A stretch of DNA of 64,000 nucleotides from the NCBI GenBank assembly GCA_036936605.1, contig JAUPFV010000005.1:61586742-61650741 (forward strand), written 5' to 3'. The stretch comes from Limnanthes douglasii subsp. nivea. Taxonomy: Eukaryota; Streptophyta; Magnoliopsida; Brassicales; Limnanthaceae. A model generated the notes under the pieces. That model was not told the origin of the DNA, did not search any database, and worked only from the letters and a program-made list of their open reading frames with translations. Made by a program: the position numbers and the translations under genes. This document shows positions 32,077 through 42,686 of the stretch, piece after piece; position 1 is the first letter of the stretch; every line of letters begins with the position of its first letter.

Positions 32077-32486
32077 TGATGAGTCCAGATTCTGTCACCA
32101 CTCTTTATGAGAACCGGACAGGGGCAATTCGGACAATATCCACCTAACCGGACAGGGGCAATTCAGACTACCTCCACTTACTGAACTGTCCGAACAGGAC
32201 TAAAGTATTAAAAACTTAATCACTACATGACTAAGCTGATTACTTGCTTACTTAAAACTAATGGGTCTTTAAACTCGACCCGAATCCATTAACACAACCC
32301 GAAAGCCCATGTGGCCCAAAGATAAGGGTATAAATACCCAACCACCTTCATTAAATGAGGGTAATGAAAATTAAATACAACCAGGCAGCTCAATTCTCCC
32401 TCTACACTCTATACAAACATTAAATACCTTTGAAATACCACAAAACTCTGGACAAAATTACCCTCAAACGAAAATAAACCTCACTA
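32077..32486 (+). repeat. Element C 5' LTR
   Basis: 410 bp, TGATGAGTCC to CCTCACTA. TATA box TATAAATA at 32329-32336. It has an internal tandem duplication around 32113-32180 built on AACCGGACAGGGGCAATTC. Confidence 0.95.
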
Positions 32487-32488
32487 AA

Positions 32489-32507
32489 TTGGCGACCACA
32501 TTGGGAG
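32489..32507 (+). promoter_or_regulatory. Element C primer binding site
   Basis: TTGGCGACCACATTGGGAG, one mismatch to A. Confidence 0.83.
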
Positions 32508-32559
32508 AGCGACGGTGCCTGAATCTAGCATTCAAAACCATCAGGAAAAACCAGTTCGG

Positions 32560-34298
32560 ATGAATCCGGACGTTCAAGAAGTACCACCAGCTTTGGCAGA
32601 GGTGGTGGGGGAAATGATGAATATACGATTGAGGAGCGAGATAGGTTAAAATTTGAAATAGAAGCTCTGAGGGCTATCAAAATGGCAGAGATAGGAATAA
32701 AAGAAAAGTCTAAGGTGTCAGTAGCTCATCATACTGATAACCCGAGAGAGCATGAGCCATCAAAAACCCACGTGAGCGCAAAAAAGACTCATGCTAGCTC
32801 AAAAAAGTCTTACCGGTCTAAACCAGTGGAGAGCTCTGATTCAGACTCAGAGTCTTCCAGTAGCTCCTCAAATGAAGATGGAGTCGAACAATCCCTGTCA
32901 TCCAACAGTGATGAAGGCCGTTCTAAAAAGAAACAAAAGTTAGTCAAAAAGTACTCAAGAAAAAGGGATAGGCATGGAAAGTTAAAGAGGCATATAGGCA
33001 AAGGATCGTCTCATAGCCGGAGACACGTAGATCGGATGGTGATGGATCCTTTTGCCTTCCATGATAAACCAGGTATCTTTGCAACTCCTAATGAGGATAC
33101 CGTTTTCAGTCGTGGCCGGAATTGGAGACAATCTTCATTGTCCTCCAAGATCCTATCTGGAAACCTTCCTAAGAGGTTTGACAGTACAAAAATGGAAAAA
33201 TACGATGGCAGTAAAGACCTAGATAACCACTTGGAACAATTTAAAATTTTCATGATGAATTTTGATGATGACGACAAGTTACTTTGTAGAGCATTCTCCC
33301 AGTCATTTACGGGGAGTGCTCTGAAATGGTACAACAGTTTGCCACAAGGCTGCATAAGAAATTTCGATACTTTTTGCGTAGCCTTTCAAAGACAGTTTGT
33401 TGGAAGTAAGGAAGTGAAGGGCAATGGAGACACAATTATCCATTGTGCCCAAGAACCAAACGAATCCTTAAAAGAATACATAAGTCGTTTTGTGAATACC
33501 AAAAATGGATTAGTTGATTGCTTCGAACAAGTAGCAATAGCTTCTCTGAGGCAAGGCTTAAACCCTGGAAACTTGGCTGATTTAGTAACCAGAAAAAAGG
33601 CCATGACATGGGGAGGTCTGCTGAATCAGGTTGGAAAGCAGATTAATGTAGATGAAACAAAGAAAGCTAGGGTGCACATGCAGGTGAGGTCTGCTCCGGC
33701 TGTACCAAATCCAAACAAAAAACAGTCCGGAAACAAGGCTAGGGAGGCCGGGCAGAGTCATAACAGAGCCAAAGCTCAGTCTCAGCCAGCTACACCAGCC
33801 CAGAGTCAACAATCTAGAAATAAACGAGGGCCTTGGGTTCAACCGGAGTGGTTTTCTGATTTAAAAGAAAACGTATCCACCATTTATGACAAAATAAAAG
33901 ACAAAGTACACTATAGGAGGTCGGTTGCGTTACAGTCTCCTAGGGAGAGCCACAATAATTGTTTCTGCCAGTATCACAATGATACTGCCCATACCACTGA
34001 GGATTGTATTGCTTTGAAGCAAGAAGTCTAGAATTTGATTGCGAGGGGAAAGTTGGGTGCATATGCTAAAAGAAGAGGTGGAAATAGGTCTGATAATGCT
34101 CTTCGGGCTGGTCCAAATAATGCAGGCACATCGGCTCCGAAAGGGGCTATGGTGATAATCGAGAGGTTCGATGTAGAGTCAGAATACTTGGACCCTGATC
34201 CGACCCGGAATAGAGTGGGTGTTATTGTGGAACGTTGCAAGACGGTGTCCGGGCTTATTAACTTTTTTGAATCACTCACAATATTTGGAGGGGACACC
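32560..34298 (+). pseudogene. Element C: gag
   Basis: Starts MNPDVQEVPPALAEVVGE at 32560 with a one-base loss about 50 bases in (GGGGAAATGATG against GGAGAAAATGATG in A). From about 32682 a single frame runs to 34030 through the acidic Ser-rich tract, basic tract, FAFHDKPGIFATP, the whole Retrotrans_gag core (GSALKWYNSLPQG, NESLKEYISRF, SLRQGLNPGNLAD) and the knuckle CQYHNDTAHTTEDC, where the usual Gly before His is Ala. A TAG at 34028-34030 replaces a CAG. The frame then reopens. The best preserved plus-strand gag core in the window beside D. Confidence 0.93.
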
Positions 34299-34877
34299 AT
34301 GACTGCACCAACTGCTTCATCAAGAAAGAGGCGCGTTCATACTTTAGCTACCTAGCTTGAAGGAGGCATGACCTCCTATCAATCACAAATTCCTTTCCCT
34401 TTTATTGTGTTTGACGAGGATGATGTGAGAGATATTTCCGGTCCACATGAAGATGTTGTGGTCATAGGAGCATCCATTGGAGGCAATTATATAAGGCGAA
34501 TTTTGGTGGATATCGGAAGTTCGGCAAATATTCTCTTTTTGACTTCCTACACAAAGATGAAAAATCCAGCAGTAATTCAATGTTCGAACAGGTCGATTGT
34601 GGGTTTCACATGAAGCTCAGCAGACGTGATCGGAGAATTCGAGGAGAAGGTTTTATTACTTTTCGTCGCGGTGGATTGTCCCACTTGTTACAATGCTATC
34701 CTTGGGAGGTCTTGGCTCGCTAGGATAAATGTTGTGGCCTCAATAGTCCACCAATGTTTGAAATATGTTGTGCAAGGACAAGTGGGAGTTTTTCGGAGCA
34801 GCCAAAAAGTAGCAAGAGAGTGTTATGCAATAGCACTGGCTCCTCGGACGTTGGGGGCAGTTCGGATCAATGAAGAA
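34299..34877 (+). pseudogene. Element C: aspartic protease, catalytic residue changed
   Basis: From MTAPTASSRKRRVHTLAT to GAVRINEE, in the same frame as gag. The active site reads ILVDIGSSANILF, so the DTG triad is DIG, which should abolish activity. TAG at 34352-34354 replaces CAG (ATQLEGG in A and D), and a TGA at 34611-34613 falls inside VGFTGSS. The segment LLGKGPFKKMVRI is deleted near 34657. The C-terminal half is otherwise conserved. Followed at once by the conserved UAG. Confidence 0.9.
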
Positions 34878-34880
34878 TAG
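34878..34880 (+). other. Element C: conserved in-frame UAG (candidate readthrough stop)
   Basis: GAA TAG CAG TTT GAG, identical to A in codons flanking the stop. Confidence 0.75.
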
Positions 34881-36400
34881 CAGTTTGAGGGGCTTTCTAG
34901 GGGAGAGGGTGAAATTGATGACCCAGAGAGACCCCTGGAGTTTTAATACCAATTGAAGAAGTTGAAACACATTCTTTGGCTGAAGGAAAAAATGTCAAGA
35001 TAGGATCTAAGATGACATTGGAATTAAATGGTAAAATGTTAAAATTCTTAAAAGACCATCAACATGTTTTTACTTGGTGCAATGCTGATGTTACCGGAGT
35101 ACCTGCAGATATTATATCACACCAACAGTCCATCCGAAGGGACATAGCACATGTGATACAAAAAAGAAGAGCTTTTTCTAAGGAAAAGGCTGATGTCATA
35201 GTTCAGGAGGTCGACCGGCTTACTAAAATGGGGTACATAAAGGAGTCTCAGTACCCTTTATGGACAACCAATCCGGTATTGGTAAAAAAGAAAAATAGCA
35301 AGTGGCGTATGTGTATCGATTTTACAGATCTCAAAAGAGCTTGCCCAAAGGATTTATACCCAGTCTCCCGGATTGATCAGTTGGTGGACTCCACATCTGG
35401 AAACAAGCTGCTATCTTTTATGGATGCCTTCTCCGGGTATAATCAGATCCAAGTGGATTCGAAGGATCATGAACATACTACATTTGTTACTGATAGGGGC
35501 CTTCATTGTTACAAGGTGATGCCATTTGGGTTAAAAAAATGCTGGGGCTAGTTATCAGAGGTTGGTAAACAAGGATTTTGCTGATCAAGTTAGAAGAAAC
35601 ATGGAATTTTACATCGATGATATGATGGTGAAAAGAGTGGACGAAGAACTACACTTGGCAGATCTCCAAGAAACTTTTGCTAACTTAGTGAAAGTAAATT
35701 TGAAATTAAACCCGGAAAAGTGTGTGTTTGGAGTGCAGTCCGGGAAATTCTTGGGGTATGTAATAAGTGAGCAAGGGATACAGCCTGATCCGGACCAACT
35801 TAATGCTTTACTAAAAATGGAGCCTCCTCGGAATGTTAAAGAAGTACAACGATTGATTGGGAGGTTGGCTGCATTGAATCGATTCATTTCAAGGTCTTCC
35901 GACAGGTGCGCCCCGTTTTTTCAAACTTTGAAAGGTGAAAAGGATTTTGATTGGTCCTCATAGTGTGATGAGGCCTTCGATGAAATCAAAAAGCATTTGT
36001 CCTCTCACAAGACTTTGTTTAAACCCGTTGATGGAGAGACTCTTTTCATATACTTGGCAGTCTCTAGTTGTGCCACAAGTGCAGTATTGGTAAGGGAGGT
36101 AGATAATCATCCCCGTCCGGTGTATTACATTAGCAAGAGTTTGATTGATGCATAAAAACGCTATTTGAAGCTTGAAAAATTAGCACTAGCCCTGGTGATT
36201 GCTGCGAGGAAGATGAGACTTTATTTTCAGGCTCATCCCATTATTGTCCGGACGTCTTTTCCCTTAAAAAACGTTCTCCAAAAGGCCGACATTTCAAGTA
36301 GAATGACTAAGTGGTCAGTGGAATTGGGAGACTTCGATATTGATTTTTTGCCTCAGACAGCAATCAAAGCCCAAGCGGTGGCAGATTTTTTAGTTAAATT
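34881..36400 (+). pseudogene. Element C: reverse transcriptase and first RNase H
   Basis: A one-base loss near 34922 (GACCCAGAG for GACCCCAGAG) shifts the linker. From 34976 the frame holds the RT fingers and palm: KKKNSKWRMCIDFTDLKRAC, FMDAFSGYNQIQVDSKD, MPFGLK, then an extra A at 35535-35541 shifts it. YIDDMMVKRVDEEL (35613 onward) keeps the catalytic Asp pair. RNase H continues from 35964 after a TAG that replaces CAG (35961-35963), with one more stop near 36154. KMRLYFQAHPIIVRTS is intact. Confidence 0.93.
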
Positions 36401-36975
36401 TCACTCAGATAGGGATACTAAGCAAAAAACTGGTGTGAAAGACAAAAAAGTCTGGGTCGTCCGGACTGATGGTGGATCAAGTACCATGGGATGTGGTGCT
36501 GGGGTATGTTTGACCTCTCCGTACGGTGACAGAATGTACCAAGCTATATGTTTTGCTTTCAGGGCTTCTAATAATGAGTCTGAATATGAAGCTGCTATAG
36601 CTGGTTTGAAATTAGCTCTTATTTGTGGAGCCAAAAGGGTCAAGTTGATGAGCGATTCTCAGCTCTAATCCATCATGCACAAGGTCAATCCGAAGCCAAA
36701 AAGGAACAGCTGGTTAAATACTTACTTCTTCTTAAAGAAGTGGCACTTAATTTTAAGAGCATCATTTATGAGCACATACCCCGAACAGAAAATATACTGG
36801 CAGACTCCTTAAAAACCATAGCATATACTGAGTCCTACCCTTGGATTCATGTGTTGGAGTGCCCATCTATTCAAATCAATCCGGATAAGGAAGAAGAAAG
36901 TTTCAATATACAGATAAAACAACCTCTCGATTGGAGATTTCCTCTCCTTCAATATCTCTCAGATGGCATCTTACC
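36401..36975 (+). pseudogene. Element C: second (archaeal-type) RNase H
   Basis: VWVVRTDGGSSTMGCGAGV (Asp), NNESEYEAAIAG (Glu), KLMSDSQL (Asp), PRTENILADSL (Asp). A two-base loss near 36663 (CAGCTCTAATCC for CAGCTTCTTATCC) shifts the frame after SDSQL, and the rest continues as IHHAQGQSEAKKEQL. All active-site positions are present. Tat-lineage marker domain. Confidence 0.9.
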
Positions 36976-38165
36976 TCCGGAAATATCAGTAGCAAGAAAA
37001 GTAAAGTACAAGGCTCGTGGTTTTGTCATCCTAAGAGATATTCTTTATAAGAAGTCTTATAGTAAACCCCTCTTATGATGTTTGGGGATCAGCGAGTCAT
37101 AAATAGTGCTCTCCGAGTTACATGATGGTGAGGGATCAGCTTACTGTGGATTCAGGGCTCCAACAAGAAGAGTTTTGTTAGTTGGGTACTATTGGCCCTC
37201 CATAATGCAAGATGCTAGGGAGTTGGTAAGAAAGTGTGACCCATGCCATAGATATAGCAATGAAATTCGTATCCAAGCCATCCCTTTAGAGTCAATTTCT
37301 AAGCCAATACCTTTTGCTCGATGGGGGTTGGATTTAGTGGGACCTCTACCCATGGCATCCGGGGGTGCAGAACTATAATCGTTGCTATTGATTACTTTTC
37401 GAAGTGGATCAAAGCAGCTCCATTGGCAGGTACAACATCAAAAGCTGTTATAAAATTCATTTTATCCAATATCTGTTGCAGATTTGGAATTTCACAAAAG
37501 ATAACAACAGACAATGAGCCACAGTTCGACAACAAAGAAATGGAGAGTTTATGTGCCTCCAGAGGCATACAACATTGCTTCTCTTCCCCTTTCCACCCAC
37601 AAGCAAATGGTCAGGTCGAAGTGGCCAACAGGACAATACTGTTCGGTCTGAAGAAGAATTTAGAATGGGCTGCTGGGAAATGGCCAAGTTATTTGCAAGA
37701 ACTTTTGTGGGCTTACCGGACCACTCCCGGGGCTGCAACACAAGAGTCTCCCTTTGCCTTAGTATATGGGATGGATGTCATTGCTCCCATAGAAGCTACT
37801 CTTCCTTCATTTCGAGTTCATAACTTTTCCGAACACGCTAACGAAGTGGCAATCAGAGGCCAGCTTGACTTAATAGAAGAAAGAAGAGTTAAGCTCACCT
37901 TAGAGCTGTACACTATCAAGGATTGATGAGAAGCGGGTTCGCTTCTAAAATTAAGAGAAGGGATTTTCAACCGGGGGGTAAGGTATTAAGAAACATTTTC
38001 ATACATACTAAAGAGAAGCAGTTCGGTAAGTTGGCTCCAACTTGGGAAGGACCCTATGTGGTCATTAAAAAGCTTAAGCCTGGGACATACCGGCTCCAAG
38101 ATAAAGATGGAAGTATTTTGAATCACCCCTGGAATATTGAACACCTCCATTTGTACTTGGAATAG
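36976..38165 (+). pseudogene. Element C: integrase
   Basis: Zinc region LHDGEGSAYCGFRAPT and RKCDPCHRY (CxxC present; the second His-type residue of the pair is Tyr). Core: FARWGLDLVGPLPMASGG, a one-base loss at the G-run 37361-37365, then VAIDYFSKW (Asp), TTDNEPQFDN (Asp; Gly changed to Glu), NGQVEVAN (Glu). The C-terminus (KIKRRDFQPGGKVLRN, HPWNIEHLHLYLE) ends at 38165 after a frameshift near 37890. No chromodomain. A stop near 37076 interrupts the start region. Same G-run lesion as A. Confidence 0.92.
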
Positions 38166-38679
38166 AAATTATGTAAATATTTACTTGTTTAAAAGTTCAT
38201 GTAAATATTTGGGGGCATACTCTTTCCTACCCTGGTGGCGCGGGGAGGTTTTAATGAGGTGTCCGAGCTTTTTTATAAAATTTGATGCCTTCTTAAAAAT
38301 CCGGAATGTTTTCACTAAATAGTTTTTGGTGAAATTTTTATTTGAGCAGACCAGATTAAATTGGAGGAGTGATGACTACTTAAACATTTGTCATCGGAGA
38401 ATTTAAACACTCTCACTTTAGAATACTTATGAAATAACTAAGGGATGTTTAAACATTAGCCACCAAAATTGAAAAACTATGAGAGAATGCAAGAGTTGTG
38501 CAAAATAAAACTACCCATTAAAACATACGAAGTGCCTTGTCCACCAAAGGACTTTGAGTTTTCAAACGAAAAGGTTTATCCGAACAGGAGCCGGACACGA
38601 TTACAAAACATTCCTTGGCCATCCAAGGACATTGGTTCGATTGCAAAAAAATTAAAAAAAAAGAGAGATAGTTAATACT
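38166..38679. other. Element C: spacer between integrase and antisense gene
   Basis: No coding. Same conserved blocks as in A, including AAATATTTGGGGGCAT. The inverted repeat CCTTGGCCATCCAAGG is at 38613-38628, with a degraded second copy near 38532. Confidence 0.7.
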
Positions 38680-41640
38680 TCAAGGCTGAGCTTTCTTAGA
38701 TGGCCGAGCCTCACTAGTTTTCTTCTTCTTGGGGTCGTCATTTTCCTCATTCGGACTCTCCCCAGTTTTCTCTTCTTTATCGGTTGTGTCATCCAAACCA
38801 CTGGAGTAGTCATGCTTGTCACCATCAGCCATCGTGTGGAAGGAGATGTCTTCATACTCTATAAAAGTCCATAAGTCTCCCAGTGTCCTCTTCGGGAATT
38901 TTCCGTGAAAGAGAAAGACCATGTCCGACTTCACTTTGGCAAACTTTTCTTCCTGAGTGTCTATCACTTGGTTGGTATAAGCATCAATCCTAGCTTGGAT
39001 TTTTTCCTCTTGCTCCTTTAGCAAATCAACTTTTTCTTGTGCAGCCTTGGACACCGAGTCCTCGAGCAAGATCTTGTCATTAGTTAAAGTATGAATGACC
39101 TTGTCCTTAGCCCTCACCTCTTCTCTGGAAGAAGAGAGATCTCTCTCCAACTCGGTTTGCTTTGTTCAGAGTTCTTTGATGGTATCTTCCAAAGTGGCTA
39201 CCTTTGTGGCCCAATTCTCCTGGTTCTTCTTCAACCCCTCATTTTCCCTCTTCAAAACATCAGCATTTTGATTGGCAGTGAGAAGGTCGCCAGACAATTT
39301 CTCTTTGTCAGAATTAAGTGCATTAATGATGGCTGACTAAACTCGTACTTGCTTCTCCAAATTAAGCACTGGCTGAATATTACTTAATATAGAGTGAGTT
39401 ATGACATCTCTTTCACTTGAGACAGAAAAAGACTTACCATTGAAGGTCACAATGTTCGAAGAACTCGGGGGGAGGTAAGGCCCAGCAAAATCATCCTTAG
39501 GGAGGTTTTCGAAGTAAAGACCAATTTATTCAAGACCACTAATATCAACATCATCAATGCTGATATCCCCTCCTACACCCCCTCCGGTTTGAAAGTCACC
39601 AGGGATGCCTTCTGCTTGAGTTGGGTCAGTAGGGTCAACAGGGAGAAGAGGCTTCGGAGGCCGCAGGCAAATTTCATCACCCTTGGAGGTTTTCTTCTTC
39701 TTGGCCTCCCTGTCCTTGCCTTCTGCTCCTTGTTTCCTGTCCTTCTTAGGAGCCTTTGAGGATTTTGGAGATCCTACCACTTTTATAGTACTTTCATGCT
39801 CCACTACTTGTAGAAGAGCGACATCAATCTGTCTTTGATATGGCCCCTTTTGGTTTGTTGGGGAAGCTTCCTCTATTTCGGTAGGATTGGCTTCAACCGT
39901 ACTCTAGTCTCCTTTAGCTTTTTTGCCCTTCATCTTGCTTGGGGCTTTAGCTCTACCAGGTAGATACAACGACCCATCAGGTGCATCTGTTCTCTTGAGG
40001 ATTACTTCCGGAGGTGGTGGGGTGGTTAGTTCCTCCCAGGATAAGTCCCTCCGGTCAATTGTATTCCAAAGGTAGGACCTTGTTAGATTGCCTCTGGTAA
40101 AAGCATTGTGGAAGCGATTTCCCCACTTCTCAGCAACCCAAGCATTTAGCTTGGAGCAAGTGGTCTGCCCAGCCTTCAAGTGGTCACTAAAGTCCTTAGG
40201 CAGCACTACAAAAAAAAAAGACAAGTTAGATAAAAAAATCTGTGATAAATAAAGATGGAAATCTGAGATGAGATTCTTACCATCGCTTCGCCATCTGCTG
40301 GTAAGCAGACTCGGGTTGACACCAGTTTTAATATTCCTCCCATTCTCCCAGGCGCCACTAACAAACAAGAATTAAGTTTTCCAATTCCTTTATGACTCAA
40401 GCTGGTCGTCCACTACTTTGTAATTATCACCCATGTTGAAGTGATAGAGGGGAATAAGGTGGTTTCTACAGAGGCTGGCCACAGCTGCAAACTGCTCCAT
40501 TGGAAGAGGAATTCCGGAGAGCCTGAAGGCCATAATACAGGCCATGAGAGTGTATCATGCATTGGGGCTCAATTGGCTTGGGCAGAGTTTGATAAGGTGA
40601 AAGTATTTGACTATCTCTGGGTCTAGGGGAAACCTTAGTCCCCAGTTGAAGAGCTCAGTGAAGAAAACTATTTCACTGAGCTTGCAGTCCATCGGTGTCT
40701 CCGCATCCACCGGAATCCTTACCTTGACGTTCTCTGGGATCCCCCATTTTGTTCGCATCTGACCCAGTTCGGCTGTGTGGATGAAAGCATAATTAAGTTT
40801 TTGCAAAGCTAGCAGGTATTTAACACTTACCTTGTGGAAGCAAGGTCCCATTTTTCCTACAAGACTCTCTGGCGAATCCGGATGCTTTAAGCATAGAATC
40901 TCCTTGCCTTTGTCCTTCTTGGCAGCAGAAGCCTCACTTGTTTGCCGGGAGACTTCGGAATCAAAAGGAGCTTCTTCAACAGAATCCTCCAACACTTCTT
41001 CCATTATCATGGAAGGGTTATCAGTTGTTTTTGGATGGGGGGAGCTAGTGGTTGGTTCAGCAGGCCCTCATGATGGTTGGGCATTACTAGCTTCTTGTAA
41101 TCTGGACTCCGGCTGGGGTTCAGATGCAGTGGTTTCTTTCCGGAGATTTGAACTAGATGCCTCCGGGCCGGACAGCTTGTACTTAGGAGTCTTAATGGGT
41201 GCTTCTGACCCGGTATTGCTATTTTTAGCCCCCGATTTGGAAGATGTAGCTTTTGGAGCTTGCCCTTTCACCAAGCGACCTCTTCTCCGATCTACTAACT
41301 TCTCAAGAGAGGCGTTAGCATCCGATCCCATGGCAATAAATGGGGAAGGTTTCTTAAAACTGGTGACTGCCTGTCCTAGTTCAACAGTAAGCTCTGATTC
41401 CTGAACCGATGAGCCCGAAACAATTGGTGAAAGGTTGGGTTGGAACAACCTCCTAGGTTTAACACTCTTAGTTGAAGAAGAACCCCGGTCAGGCTCTGAG
41501 CTTGGTGTTTCCGATTTATCAACAGGGGAAACAGGGAGGCCTGCAGCAATGCGCCTTTCTCGTTCAACCTTTTGAGCTTTTTCCAACTCTGACAAATTGA
41601 GTCACCCACCTTTTATTAAAGCGTTTCATGTTGTGAACAT
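38680..41640 (-). pseudogene. Element C: antisense gene, Transposase_28-like domain with coiled coil
   Basis: Counterpart of the A antisense gene. The start region at 41640 reads MFTT then a TGA, and a second TGA replaces the Trp of GWLN. From 41595 a long frame covers SELEKAQKVERER and the Ser/Pro-rich part. The conserved domain at 40555-40900 has CFHKVSVKYLLALQK, ELFNWGLRFPLDPEIVKYF and LCPSQLSPNAW. MFVSGAWENGRN precedes the intron (40206-40280). Exon 2 (VLPKDFSDHLKAGQTT) leads into the Lys/Glu-rich part and coiled coil, with a TGA near 39163, and ends SKKAQP at 38680. No known biochemical role. Confidence 0.82.
40206..40280 (-). other. Intron in element C antisense gene
   Basis: 75 bp on the minus strand. 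Donor GATG|GTAAGAATC, acceptor TTTTTTTGTAG|TGCTGCC. Same phase and place as in A. Its length is a multiple of three and it contains no stop, so the retained form is also open. Confidence 0.8.
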
Positions 41641-42069
41641 AAACTCACACCAAAATAAATTTTTGTTTTTGAGAGATAAAAGATTTGAAGTTTAAACACA
41701 GCAAGGATGATGAAAATGGTAAAACAGTAGAAAAGGGACTAATTTATAGTAAAGGAACAAAAGATGCTTTAATACCAAGGAGAATTCGAAAGGGTTGTAA
41801 TGATTAAAAATGGCGCTGATGTCACCCACATTAAATGAATAGGTTGCTTTTTGAAGTAAGTGGGAGCGCCGTTCTAGGGAAAAAGTGGCTGATGTGGCGA
41901 ATCAGAGAAAGACACGTGTCCCACGATCTCTGGCAAAAAACCGTTTAGTTTCTGAGAACTTTTTCAGTCCGGATAAAACCATTACATAGTTTGAAAATCT
42001 GTCCGGACATGGCTATGACCAGATACAGACTATTTTTTAGGTCTTGCCAAATGCCTTTGAACACAACCT
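41641..42069 (-). promoter_or_regulatory. Element C: antisense promoter and leader region
   Basis: Non-coding, similar to 27396-27819. TATAAAT on the minus strand at 41742-41748, about 100 bp upstream of the antisense start. Confidence 0.5.
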
Positions 42070-42079
42070 AAAAAAGGGG
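42070..42079 (+). promoter_or_regulatory. Element C polypurine tract
   Basis: AAAAAAGGGG four bases before the 3' LTR. Confidence 0.8.
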
Positions 42080-42083
42080 TTAC

Positions 42084-42435
42084 TGATGAGTCTGGATTCT
42101 GTCACCACTCTTTATGAGAACCGGACAGGGGCAATTCAGACAACATCCACCTAACCGGACAGGAGCAATTCGGACAACCTCCACTTACTGAACTCTCCGA
42201 ACAGGACTAATGGGTCTTTAAACTCGACCCAAATCCATTAACACAATCCGAAGGCCCATGTGGCCCAAAGATAAGGGTATAAATACCCAACTACCTTCAT
42301 TAAATGAGGGTAATGAAAATTAAATACAACCAGGCAGCTCAATTCTCCCTCTACACTCTATCCAAACATTAAATACCCTTGAAATACCACAAAACTCTAG
42401 ACAAAATTACCCTCAAACAAAAATAAACCTCACCA
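42084..42435 (+). repeat. Element C 3' LTR
   Basis: 352 bp. It lacks 58 bp present in the 5' LTR, between two ACTAA words. TATAAATA is retained. Followed by GATAA. Confidence 0.95.
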
Positions 42436-42440
42436 GATAA

Positions 42441-42686
42441 TGAGAAATAAAGATAAGAATATATATATAAAGAAATAAGTCAAGTTAATAAAGTGATAAA
42501 TGATATGAAATTCCTTGGATGACTCAAGAACTTAGTAAAATCCAGGAAGAAAATTACAAAATACTTTGGCCATGCAAAAATATCTGACTTAAATAAAAAC
42601 TGCATTATACACAATAAGGGCTTGCATAAAATCGACTACATAAAAACATACTGTCCTTAAGGCTTGTTCCCAATGGCATTTCCTTT
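42441..42686. other. Element B: residual spacer after lost integrase end
   Basis: AT-rich, no coding similarity. It joins the interrupted integrase of B directly to the 3' side of its antisense gene. Confidence 0.5.

Larger units (their letters stand above)
32077..42435 (+). mobile_element. Element C: complete Tat retrotransposon inserted in B integrase
   Basis: 10,359 bp with target duplication GATAA at 32072-32076 and 42436-42440. Same family and gene order as A. The LTRs (410 and 352 bp) differ by about 17 substitutions over the shared 352 bp plus one 58-bp deletion in the 3' copy. Coding regions are closer to intact than in A but still carry several stops and indels. Confidence 0.96.
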
